A stretch of DNA of 64,000 nucleotides from Hyalella azteca. Its lineage: Eukaryota > Arthropoda > Malacostraca > Amphipoda > Hyalellidae. The position numbers were made by a program, and so were the translations under genes. The number at the start of each line of letters is the position of its first letter. The first letter of the stretch is position 1. Under the pieces are notes generated by a model. That model made no database searches and had not been told where the DNA came from. It worked only from the letters and a program-made list of their open reading frames with translations. Positions 24,539 to 34,612 of the stretch are shown one piece after another. The stretch covers positions 1-64,000 of the forward strand of contig NW_025933040.1 of assembly GCF_000764305.2 (NCBI RefSeq). Reading direction: 5' to 3'.

Positions 24539-24917
24539 ACGCTAGCAAACTCATGTCAATTGGAACCAAACGCTGGCAAACTCATGTCAATTGAAACCAA
24601 ACGCTGGCAAACTCATGTTAATTGAAACCAAACGCTGGCAAACTCATGTCAATTGNAGATGTGTATAAGAGACAGACTCATGTCAATTGGAACCAAACGC
24701 TGGCAAACTCACGTCAATTGGAACCAAACGCTGGCAAACTCGTGTCAACAGGAACCAAACGCTGGCAAACTCACGTCAATTGGAGACAAACGCTGGCAAA
24801 CTCATGTCAACTGGAACCAAATGCTGGCAAACTCATGTCAATTGGAACCAAACGCTGGCAAACTCACGTCAACAGGAACCAAACGCTGGCAAACTCGTGT
24901 CAATTGGAACCAAAAGC
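24539..24917. repeat. 31-bp satellite-like tandem array, about 12 copies, with embedded adapter
   Basis: The unit contains AACTCATGTCAATTGGAACC followed by AAACGCTGGCA. Variants include CAACAGGAACC, CAATTGAAACC and CAATTGGAGAC. Because 31 is not a multiple of 3, open frames run through it in all three frames, which is a repeat artefact and not coding. At 24656 there is an N, and 24657-24675 is a Tn5 mosaic end, so the true array length is unknown. Confidence 0.95.
24656..24675. other. Sequencing adapter (Tn5/Nextera mosaic end) with N
   Basis: After the ambiguous base at 24656 comes AGATGTGTATAAGAGACAG, exactly the 19-bp Tn5 transposase mosaic end used in tagmentation libraries. Repeat phase is broken across it. 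It is not part of the organism's genome in this form. Translations containing VYKRQ or MCIRDR here come from the adapter. Confidence 0.97.
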
Positions 24918-25910
24918 TAATTAAACGCCAAACGCACCGGTCTACAGGGCCAATAGTCCACCAGCAGCCAGGCATACAAACTGCAAGAGAGCCCAAGCTT
25001 ACTTACGTTTGTGACTTGAATAACATCATGACTTGAAGTGTACATTAATCTAGTTATTTCTATTTAGTTCGTTTTATTCAGAAAGTGACGCCATATTACA
25101 TTAACAGGGTTTTTAGTTTCTTTCACTCCACCATCACGCATAACATCCACATTGTAAGAGCATCTAAAGTAGTGTTACTATACCATTCTAAGACCAAGGC
25201 CACACTCCACACGATTTAGTGCACCGCTTGCCGTGTCTCAGTTTGCAGGTTAAGACATGCATTACCATCCGCATGCCCTTTACCATTGTTAAATGGGACG
25301 CTTTGCATGGTTTTCATTAGGAATATTCATAGTAAAATTGCTTCTCCTCTCCTGCTTTTCTCGTAAAATACACTGCACAACCTCCGCTATTAGTCTTTCT
25401 TAAATCCCTGGAACTTCTGAAAATATTCATGACACCTAACGCCACTAGTGGCAGATTTGTGCATGGTCTCTCAAAAAGTTTGGCTGTTGACAAATTACGT
25501 GTTCGGCAAGGAGAAGCCAGGACCGTTATGTTGACGTTAGCCAAAAATTTCAAATAATTATGGCAACAGTGCGGGAGACCTGATGATTGATTCAGTGGAG
25601 TGTGGAGTAATACTGTTGATTTGAGTGCAAAAATAAATGATAGGAACACTAAGAATAATAACATCAATAATGATATTAGAATAACCAAACCAATTACAGC
25701 TTAATAAATTAAATATCAATACTTGGATCACTAATAATAGAAAGAAAATATGAAATAAAAAAGATAACACATATAACAGTAAAAGATAAAATAACTTAAC
25801 AAATATTTTACCCAAAAGTCTAAACCTCCTTTCTACACCAGCACTTACCTTAAACTTCCAAAAAACTATCCCTGCTCCCTAAAGGAGCTTGTACACGGGG
25901 ATAGTGCAGA

Positions 25911-25939
25911 CCATGGTTGAATTATTAATTCAAACATGG
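25911..25939. repeat. 29-bp miniature palindrome with 6-bp direct flanks
   Basis: CCATGGTTGAATT, a short AT centre, then AATTCAAACATGG forms a hairpin. It is flanked directly by TGCAGA at 25905-25910 and 25940-25945. It shares ends and flank preference with the 59-bp element at 284-342 and looks like a shorter member of the same family. Confidence 0.6.
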
Positions 25940-26126
25940 TGCAGACGGCTAGTAAATCTGTAAATCGCTTGGTGAAATCTGTAAATCTGTCGGTCGCTTG
26001 GTGACAATCCGGCAAGTAACATGACCTCTGCTATATTATTCTTCAATCCTCATGACTTTCTGCGTCGGGGATTTGAAGCGCGTGACAAACGTAAAAATAA
26101 ACAAAATACGGTAGTTCTTCTCCACA

Positions 26127-26207
26127 GCCAAAATATCAAATTATCTCCATCAAATAAAAAAAATATCAATATATCTCCATCAAAATATCAAAATATCTCC
26201 ATCAAAT
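26127..26207. repeat. Short tandem repeat, about 3 copies
   Basis: Units of roughly 25-30 bp built from AATATCAAA and TATCTCCATCAAA. Non-coding. Confidence 0.75.
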
Positions 26208-26738
26208 AAATATGTGTCGGGTTGCAGCTTGCCCATACAAAGACCTATACGCAAACTGTAGTAATAAATGTACAGTAACGATTTCGAACCGTCAGTTGAA
26301 AAGATTGGTTAAAAACAGCTTTTAGATCTATTAACAAGTCACAAAAAGTACAGGAATCGGCGATGGGCCCAACCAGGCATATTCTTCTACCGCCGAACGT
26401 TAATAAAGTATGCAATCCTTTTTTTCGTTCACGATCACCACGCCTAAGTCCAACTGCTACCGTAGCGCTATCTTTCTGGAGATGTGAAGCGCGTGACAAA
26501 CAGCCAAGTTCTCATAAACTATAAAGCGCACGAAAGTCACAGGCCTGCCGGAGTTGGCTATGAAGGCGATGAGTATGAGGTCTAGTGCTAGTCAGTCGTC
26601 AGTCTAATAAAGGCCGGTCCACACGCTCAGTTTTCACAACGATTTGTCTGCGCAGTTTTAAGTCGGAATGAAATCGTTGCAATTTTTAGAGCGTCCACAC
26701 GGTGCCGACTTATCTGAGTAGTTTGCTCAGTTTTGCGC

Positions 26739-27275
26739 GATCTCGCCATGGAGACGTCTCGGACAAATCTATGGCCGGACTTGCAGCAGGTCTCCCCAAA
26801 TTCGGTGAGCATGGAATATCTCCTAAAGTAATGAAGGGAGCTCGATAAAACTTTGTACACGTATTCATTAGGATTTAGCGGTGTTGTTTAGCTCGTGAAC
26901 ATTTTAGAATTTCACATTCATTCGTGAGTTATATGACGATACGTGCCGAAATTTGCAGTGAGCATGACATTTCTTCTAAACTACTAGCTGTACAGATTTG
27001 AACGAAACTTTGAATATAGAAACCTAACCTCCCAACGGCGATGTTTAGCTCGTGACAATTTTTTAGATTAGATAAAGCCGTATAACTTGCAAACGAAGGC
27101 AAAATCGAAAAACATTGTCACGTGCTAAACATCACCGTTAGGTCCTAATGAATACGTGTGCCAAATTTTTATCGAGCTACGCATTACTTTGGGAGATATT
27201 CCATGCTCACCGAATTTGGGGAGACCGGCCGCGAGTCCGGCCGTAAATTTGTCCGAGACGTGTCATGGCGAAGGC
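26739..27275. repeat. Foldback (long inverted repeat) in unit A
   Basis: The outer left arm reads GGAGACGTCTCGGACAAAT and continues to CCCAAATTCGGTGAGCATGG. The outer right arm is its reverse complement (CCATGCTCACCGAATTTGGG through GTCCGAGACGTG), so arms of roughly 170 bp can pair. The inner part repeats a diverged module of about 150-180 bp with landmarks GAACGAAACTTTGAATATA, CCTAAC and GATGTTTAGCTCGTGACAA. Frames across it encode mirror-image peptides from the two arms, which is a repeat effect and not a gene. Confidence 0.85.
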
Positions 27276-27299
27276 AGCATTTGGGTCAATTTTGGCATT

Positions 27300-27609
27300 G
27301 TGCCTTTGTTAAAAAAGAGATTGGTTCATTTAGGGAATGCGATGAATCAAAATACAAGAGAGGTTGCTTGTAGATGTCTTCTTCTCCAGGTTCAGATGGA
27401 ATTGATTTTTTATTTATTCCCAATTATTTACGGTATAAATGCTCCTTCAATTATTTTACGGCTGCTTCTCTGTTTGCGCTTTCATCGATTTCTTTGAATT
27501 TTTCTACTAAGCCCTCGAATGTCTCCACTTTTTTGTCCCTGTTATTGTAGTCCAGGAATTTTACTCGACAAATGCAAGAAAAACTTTCGTATAGAGCAAT
27601 AAATTCCCG
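27300..27609 (-). pseudogene. MADF (Myb/SANT-like) domain fragment, copy in unit A
   Basis: Read from 27609 leftwards, the minus strand gives REFIALYESF, RVKFLDYNNRDKK, LVEKFKEID and ANREAAVK, then a stop. After a gap, GEEDIYKQPLLYFDS appears near 27388. This is the order of conserved blocks in MADF domains, which are DNA-binding domains of BESS/Adf-1-type proteins and of the accessory protein of PIF/Harbinger transposons. In-frame stops and missing middle sequence show it is dead. The same fragment, with its own defects, is in unit B. Family assignment is from motif order only. Confidence 0.6.
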
Positions 27610-27779
27610 AGAACATTACCGAAGGTACGCGTCGCCATAATCATTGAAACTGAGGGGTGCGCATCCGTAGATCAGCAAATTAACGCTCAAAGCAGCTCTG
27701 GAGCCAACATCAACCATCTAAAAGCTATAGACATTGTCCTCCTGGCACCTAAGCACCTGTAGTCCGGCAGACTCTAGAG

Positions 27780-29400
27780 CAGTGGTTCCCAAACTTTTTC
27801 AGGCTGGCGCCCCCTTTGGCTCCCTAGTGAACTTCTAGCGCCCCCCACAGACTGACAGACACATATAAAAACATACGCCTCTTTCTTGAAATTTAGTACG
27901 CTGCAATTTTAATAGATAAATGTTGAACACAAATGTATATTTCACAAATAGAACCCCATTTAGTGAACTAATATGTTTTTAAGCTGTTTTAACTGTTTCA
28001 GCCCTAAAAACCTAGGACGTCTCGGGCGAATTTTCGGCCGGACTCGTAGCCGGTCTCACGACCAATCTCTAAATTCAATTATCAAGTAATATCTCCCAAA
28101 CTAATGAACGCAGCTCAAGGAAACTTGGAACCTATATTCATCAGAACCTAACGTTGATTTTTAGCTTGTAAAAATGTTAAATTTCACCTTCATTCGTGAG
28201 TTATATTGCGATAAAGGCCGAAATTCGCAGTGATCAAAGAATTTCTTTCAAAGTACTGAACAGATTTAAACGAAATGTTGAATATACATTCCTAACTACC
28301 AAGCGTTGATTTTTTGGCTTTTAAAATTTTTCAATTTTACCTTCGTTTGTGAGATTTTTTTTTCATTTCACAGTCATTCTTGATTTCGCACTTCCTTATA
28401 TTCGGCCCTTATCGCCGGATAATTTGTCTCTTAAATTCGCGGCGATCGAGGAATTTCTTCTAAAGTATTGAACAGATTTCAACGAAACTTTTTACATAAA
28501 TACCTAACCTCTCAACGGTGATGTTTAGCACGCGACAATTTTTATATTTTGCTTTAGTTCCCGAGTTATACAGATATAGGAGGAACGACCGGCTTTTCTA
28601 CCGGCCGGTTTAACCAAGAGCCGTTTACGTATATCCGTATCCGTATAGCCGTATAACTCGCAAACGAAGGCAAAACGAAAAATTGTAGCGAGCTAAACAT
28701 CACCGTTGCTAAGGTTAAGTATTTAAATACTAAGTTTCGTTCAAATCCATTCAGTAGTTTTGAAAGGATTCTCTTGATTACTGCGAATTTAAGCACGTAT
28801 TGCTGTTTAAATCACAAATGAAGTTGAAATGAAAAAAAAAAAGCTCGCGAGCAAAGGCAAAATCGAATAAATTTTCATGAGCTAAACATTAACGTTCAGT
28901 AGTTAGGACTGTAAATTCAAAAATTTCGTTCGAATCTGTCAATAGTTTGGAAAAATTTCTTGATTACCCGGTACTGTGAATTTCGGCCCGTATTGCCATA
29001 TAACTATGGCAAAAACAAATGAAGGCAAAATAAAAAAAAAATCACAGGCTTAACATTACCGTTAGGTTTAAATGAATACGTGTACCAAGTTTCATCGTGT
29101 TAAGTTCATTAGTTTTAGAGATATTCCTTGATCATTGAATTTGGAAATTGGCCGTGAGATCGGCCGCGAGTCTGGCCGTTAATTTGTCCGATACGTAAAA
29201 CCAGGAGAGGTTAAAAAACAGATCTGGGGGTGACAAAACCATCGCTGTGAGTGATGTGCTGCACGTGTTGGGTACAAATCGTCAAACACACGTTCGAACT
29301 TCGGACTACCGCCCGCCGAACGCCCTCTTCTTTCTTACCGCCCATCAAAATCTTTCCACCGTCCCTAGGGGGGCGATATCGCCCACTTCGGGAACCACTG
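27780..29400. mobile_element. Non-autonomous hAT-type DNA transposon, 1,621 bp
   Basis: It starts CAGTGGTTCCCAAAC and ends with the inverted GGGAACCACTG (11-bp perfect terminal inverted repeat, with GCGCCCCC-like sequence further in on both sides). The flanks CTCTAGAG (27772-27779) and CTCTAGAC (29401-29408) match at 7 of 8 bases, the 8-bp target duplication typical of hAT elements. There is no transposase frame. The interior carries diverged copies of the foldback modules in opposite orientations (left arm about 28015-28190, right arm about 29045-29195). Unit B has the uninterrupted target (CAGATTCTAGACTCTATAGA near 30822), which confirms insertion. Confidence 0.88.
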
Positions 29401-29672
29401 CTCTAGACTCTAGAGACTCAGAACGTCTAGAGAACGACAGGTCGTCGCCTGACAGCCGTGAGCCTGACTCGCCTCAGTAGTCAGTACTCAGTAGTCAGTA
29501 GTGCAAATCTTGCCATCGTAAGAGGAGGTTTAACATAACAGGCTCATCGGCTGCTCACGTGATACGCCGGTTGGAGATTTGTCTGCGCAGTTTTAAGTCG
29601 GAATGAAATCGTTGCAATTTTTAGAGCGTCCACACGGTGCCGACTTATCTGAGTAGTTTGCTCAGTTTTGTG

Positions 29673-30210
29673 CGATCTCGCCATGGAGACGTCTCGGACA
29701 AATTTACGGCCGGACTTGCAGCCGGTCTCCCCAAATTCGGTGAGCATGGAATATCTCCCAAAGTAATGAAGGGAGCTCGATAAAACTTTGTACACGTATT
29801 CATTAGGATTTAGCGGTGATGTTTAGTTCGTGAACATTTTAGAATTTCACATTCATTCGTGAGTTATATGACGATACGTGCCGAAATTTGCAGTGAGCAG
29901 GACATTTCTTCTAAACTACTAGCTGTACAGATTTGAACGAAACTTTGAATATAGAAACCTAACCTCCCAACGGCGATGTTTAGCTCGTGACAATTTTTTA
30001 GATTAGATAAAACCGTATAACTCGCAAACGAAGGCAAAATCGTAAAACATTGCCACGTGCTAAACATCACCGTTAGGTCCTAATGAATACGTGTGCCAAA
30101 TTTTTATCGTGCTACGTTAAATACTTTGGGAGATATTCCATGCTCACCGAATTTGGGGAGACCGGCCACGAGTCCGGCCGTAAATTTGTCCGAGACGTGC
30201 CATGGCGAAG
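29673..30210. repeat. Foldback (long inverted repeat) in unit B
   Basis: Same structure as the foldback in unit A: the left arm from GATCTCGCCATGGAGACGTC and the right arm ending in CCGAGACGTGCCATGGCG pair with few mismatches, and the internal modules match. Confidence 0.85.
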
Positions 30211-30234
30211 GCATCATTTTGGTCAATTTTGGCA

Positions 30235-30600
30235 TTGTGCCTTGTTAAAAAAGAGATTGGTTTATTTAGGGAATGCAAGGAATCAAAATACAAGAGATAT
30301 TGCTTGTAGATGTCTTCTTCTCCCTTAGCATGTTTTGATAATCCGGCCCCGTCCAGATAGAATTGATTTTTTATTTATTCCCAATTGTTTACGGTATAAA
30401 TGCTCCTTCAATTATTTTACGGCTGCTTCTCTGTTTGCGCTTTCATCGATTTCTTAGAATTTTTCTACTAAGCCCTCGAATGTCTCCACCTTTTTTGTCC
30501 CTGTTATTGTACTATAGTCCTGGAATTTTACTCGACAAATGCAAGAAAAACTTTCGTATAGAGCAATAAATTCCCGAGAACATTACCGAACGTCCGCCAT
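30235..30600 (-). pseudogene. MADF (Myb/SANT-like) domain fragment, copy in unit B
   Basis: The minus strand from an ATG at 30600 reads MADVR, stop, CSREFIALYESF and continues as in unit A. A short insertion (TACTA, near 30511-30520) shifts the frame. The C-terminal block reads SKHAKGEEDIYKQ and LLYFDSLHSL, better preserved than in unit A. The presence of the start region and the C-terminal block suggests capture of a nearly complete MADF domain. It is not functional as it stands. Confidence 0.6.
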
Positions 30601-31724
30601 TGTCGCCAGAATCATTGAAACTGAGGGACTCGAGGTTGACCTGTGGCTTTAAGTCTACCGTACACAGTGTAGACACCCCGAAAAGAAGAAGGTACTGAGG
30701 GGCGCGCAGCCGTAGACCAGCAAATTAACGCTCAAATCAGTTCTGGAGCCAACATCAACCATCTAAAAGCTATAGACATTGTCATCCTGGCACCTAAGCT
30801 GCTAAGCAGCTGTAGTCCGGCAGATTCTAGACTCTATAGACTAGAACGTCTAGAGATCGACAGGTCGTCGCCTGACAGCCCTGAGCCTGACTCTCGCCTC
30901 AGTAGTCAAATAAGTCAATACTCAGCAGTCAGCAGTGCAAATCTTGCCATCGTAAGAGGAGGTTAAACATAACAGGCTCATCGGCTGCTCACGTGATACG
31001 CCGGTTGGGCAGGGACTCGAGAGTTATCGTCAAATTGCACATAAAATTCTTGAAATCTTCCGAAGTTCGCGGATTGTGCTCTAAAGTATATCTACCTAGA
31101 TAGTACTTTTGGTTACTTCTCGACAAATTCTTCTGAAGTTCGAATTTCTGAACTATGGTGTCACACAGTCACTCGTGGCCGTGGGTCTGCAGTTGTTGAC
31201 ACCCAGAGCTTGGAGCTGTAGGTTCTACGGTACTTCTATTCTTCTAATGAACTACTAGTAAATAGAATATACTAGACTTCGATTCTATAAAATAAAATCC
31301 TAGTTGCTGAATTAAGTAACCAAACATCACGAATTGCATTTCTCTCTAGTATGATACGGTTTTATTAACTAACTGCAACCGGCTAGTAGTCAAGTTTAAG
31401 CTACCTAGTAGGTAGTCTAGTACAGTATCACTGTATCAGTGAGTTGATTGTTGAGCGCTCACTGGCTCGGTAGAGTCCATTCTGGTCGGTGGGTCAAGTG
31501 GCCGAATCCTGATAATTTCCTGTCTGACCAGTGACCAGTCACAGTGAGAAGGTAGGTAACCTCAGACCTGTCATCATGTCGTGTGTGACAGTGATCAATC
31601 ATCAATGATGATTATACAATATACATTCATATTGATATTGCTAAGTGACAAATGAGAGATTTGTTTAGCGAGTCAGTAAATTTCTAATAATCTAATTTCC
31701 TGTTTTACTTGAGATAGCCTACAT

Positions 31725-32340
31725 CATTTACTCAAGATTTTAACAGATTTCTTATGTATGATAATTCTGGTATCCAAGATACTTTACTGGTCTACTTATA
31801 GGACTCAAAAATGAACTTTAGGAAGAGTCTAAAAAACTCTCTGCTTTGCCACTATGGACTCAGGTCATAGTGACAAACCAGAGATTTTTTAGAATCAGTT
31901 CATTTTTAATTTCCTCATTTACTCAAGATTTCAACAGATTTCTTATGTATGATAATTCAGGTATCCAAGATACTTTACTGGTCTACTTTAGGACTCAAAA
32001 ATGAACTTTAGGAAGAGTCTAAAAAACTCTCTGCTTTGCCACTATGAATTAGTGGCAATGCCAATTGGCACTTGGCAAACCAGTAAATTTTCTAGAACCA
32101 GTTCATTTTTAATTTTTCATCTACTTAAGATTAAAACCATTATCTTATGTATGATGATGCTGGTGACTGGTCACTGGTGTGGTATGCTGGTATCAATGAT
32201 ACTTTGCTGCAATTGCTGGTAGTCTGGTAGCCGGTAGGTATACTTATACTATAGGACAATAAGGACTGTAAAGGACATAGCCTAAAATTGAACTTGAAAT
32301 AGAGCTTAAAAAATTCTGCTTTGCCACTATGCAGTTGCAG
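31725..32340. repeat. 191-bp tandem repeat, two good copies and one decayed
   Basis: CATTTACTCAAGATTT begins at 31725 and 31916. Each copy contains TTCTTATGTATGATAATTC, ACTTTACTGGTCTACTT and CTCTGCTTTGCCACTATG. A third, diverged copy follows to about 32340 (ATCTTATGTATGATGATGC, TTCTGCTTTGCCACTATG). Non-coding. Confidence 0.85.
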
Positions 32341-32619
32341 TTTAGGTTTAGGATTTCATGGAAATTCATCCAATGTCTTATTTTTTTATATGTTGGTAAT
32401 GGACTAATGGTATCCACTATCCAATAATCCATTGTGACCATGGGACCTACACGGCTACACCTAGCCCTAGTGCCTTGTCAAGTTGTCAGTACTCAGTAGT
32501 CACTAGTGTGAAAAACCTTACCTTTCAAGCTGCCAAGTGCCAGCCTGCCAGTCAGCCAGTGCCACTAGAACTTTCCTGCCCTTTATGAAACTGCAACATT
32601 TCTTATTTCTGCCAGATGG

Positions 32620-32652
32620 AATATGGATTACCAGGACCTGGTAATCCATATT
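32620..32652. repeat. 33-bp perfect palindrome (16-bp arms, 1-nt centre)
   Basis: AATATGGATTACCAGG, A, CCTGGTAATCCATATT. The arms are exactly complementary and could extrude as a cruciform or bind a dimeric protein. It lies in the presumed 5' region of the SDR gene. No flanking duplication seen. Confidence 0.85.
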
Positions 32653-34612
32653 GGGATTTCCACTTGGGATGTTTTAAATTCACCTGTGAAATGATCATTT
32701 TTACCTGTAAACATAAGAAAATTCTGCCCAATATTCCAAATCAGGTATACTTCAGAAAAAATGGACACCAAGCTAGTTTATATCAGATCACTATTTCATT
32801 CCTTTGCAACCATTTCATACCAGTTTTGCACTGCCTTGTGATTCTTTCAATAGGACTATATATAAAAGTTAGCAGCTCCAGCCTCCAGGAGTTATCCTAA
32901 CATGATAGGTGTATATATTGTGGAATGTGTATGCAGTCAGAGTTGCAAATAAGAGACTTTTGTTGTAGACCTTTCTTTAACTAAAAACTTGTGGTGGGAC
33001 ATAGAAAATTAAAGACAAAATAAATAAGTTTTTTCAATGATGTTCATTGTTCAGCCATGTTTTGCTTCTGTTCATTTGTGTCTTGAGATGAAAGGGTAAA
33101 CGTGCAAATCCCACCAAATTTGTTCAACGAAGTGCTGATGATGGATGACGTCAGAGCCACGTCAACAAGTCACTGGTGTAACCTGTATGGAATATAAATC
33201 AAAGAAATTAATCAATTATAGTCATAGACTCATAGAACATAGGAAGCTTTTCTATTGCCAGTAAAACTATGACTTTTTCAATCCATTTATCAATTTAATC
33301 AATTAAAATTGTTGCACCAGTGATTTATTTAAATAAATCACTAATAATTTAAGATTTATTAAAATAAATCAGTTTAATCAATTATTAGTTCATTATCGAT
33401 TATCATTTAGCTTCAATTGAACTATTTAAGGCACATCGTCTTTATTATAAGAACAGGCCATAGTTAGAAGTGTGGATGGAGAAGACAATACATTGCCATA
33501 TCAGGAAGGTGTTTTGTTTGAATGAAATTTAAATTTTACTAAAGCTAAATTAGATTACTGACTCGCAAGTTTATTTTATGGTAAATTTCTTTGTGCCCAT
33601 ATTAAGAAGACTGTCTCCCTCTTTTGGAAACTTTTTCATTTATGAACGGATCGTTTTGAAACTTGGTACACATATGTAAAACAGAAATCAAAGACCTTTT
33701 TGTTCATGTAAATTTTTCAAAGAAATGAAAGGAAATGGTTTGCTGTGACAATAAGTGTGAATGTTCAGGAGAGTGTGACAAAGTCCCCCACGCCTCGCAG
33801 TAGGCACTCAATGTAGCAAGGACACAAAACTAAACGTTACTGCAGCTTGATTCCTGGCAAGGATGGTGGGAATGACTGCATGCACACCTCCTCATACAAC
33901 GCCAGGCGTGTAACTCAGCTTCAGCTGAAGCAGACACTCTATTTAAAGTGCTCACAGCAAATTTCCTCCTATTCTATTTGTTAAAGAACTCCCCCACCCC
34001 CCTCCCTTTCATGATTTGTCATGAACGCATAAATCAATGTACAGAGAAGGTTTTGGTACCATTGGATAGGTCAGAATGTCAGCTTTAAGATGAGACTAAA
34101 AACCACAAAAGCGAAAATCCATAATTTTTGGGTAGATGCTCCCCTTAAAATTCTCTCAAATATCAAGATATTTGATATCCTTAGATTTAGTGAGTGTTAT
34201 AAATAGACCAATAATTATCATGGATACCAGTACCAACATAATGCATAAACACAGATAATAAGATGTACAATAATAACTTGAAGTAGAATTGCCTGATAAG
34301 CCAGATCAGGAAAGTAGAAATAAACTAGTTTCTAAAAAATACCTCTTTAACTTGAATCTATGTTTACAACTAATTGAATTTATGGTGACAGGCTTCTAAT
34401 AAATACCTACCCAAACCACTAACCTGCAAACACTTTGACAAATATTCATGTGATTTATGATACCAATATCTACTATAGTTGATGTTTTATGTCCTAGGTG
34501 CTATAAATTAATGTTTCTTTCCATTTAACATGGCCTAAATCTAACATGGTTATCTTCTACTTGCAGCACCCAAGTTATTCATTTTTACATCTAGTGTTTA
34601 TAAAATACAGCC

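Larger units (their letters stand above)
24918..26640. other. Intergenic DNA before the duplicated transposon zone
   Basis: No gene recognised. It holds a miniature palindrome at 25911-25939, an imperfect direct repeat (AAATCTGTAAATC, about 25953-26000) and a three-copy ATCTCCATCAAA-type repeat at about 26127-26207. The stretch at 26610-26640 (AGGCCGGTCCACACGC) resembles a transposon terminus directly before the duplicated unit. Confidence 0.4.
26641..29574. mobile_element. Tandem duplication unit A (foldback plus MADF fragment), interrupted by a hAT
   Basis: The unit begins GATTTGTCTGCGCAGTTTTA and ends ACGTGATACGCCGGTTGG; the same start and end bound unit B (29576-31008), which follows directly. 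Without the inserted hAT (1,621 bp) unit A is about 1.31 kb. In order it holds a foldback (26739-27275), a decayed MADF coding fragment on the minus strand (27300-27609), and a TCTAGA-rich tail into which the hAT inserted. Compared with unit B it lacks about 80 bp near 27655. The head-to-tail arrangement indicates segmental tandem duplication instead of two independent insertions. Confidence 0.85.
29576..31008. mobile_element. Tandem duplication unit B (foldback plus MADF fragment, no hAT)
   Basis: Second head-to-tail copy, 1.43 kb, with identical boundaries to unit A. It preserves the pre-insertion site of the hAT, plus about 80 bp near 30632-30705 absent from unit A. Identity over the foldback part is high by eye, so the duplication is fairly recent. 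Whether the hAT inserted before the duplication and was lost, or after it, is not certain; insertion after is simpler. Confidence 0.85.
31009..34566. other. Intergenic DNA and probable 5' leader region of the SDR gene
   Basis: No coding gene recognised. Many overlapping CAGT/CTAGTAG-type short words make 31370-31560 look low-complexity. A GAGAAG/GTAGGT junction near 31550 could be the donor of an untranslated first exon but cannot be confirmed. A real acceptor (CTTCTACTTGCAG) lies at 34566, so an upstream exon must exist somewhere here. The stretch also contains the 191-bp repeat and the palindrome listed next. Confidence 0.35.

Noticed and set aside
24622..25036. Three overlapping 77-127 codon frames with Lys/Asn/Gln-rich repeats
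   Set aside because: Product of the 31-bp array being stop-free in all frames; two also read through the sequencing adapter.
26627..30328. Four similar 71-113 codon frames with ML-TEFGET and FVRDV peptides
   Set aside because: They arise from the two arms of the foldback in units A and B, read from opposite strands. There is no start context, splice structure or family match.
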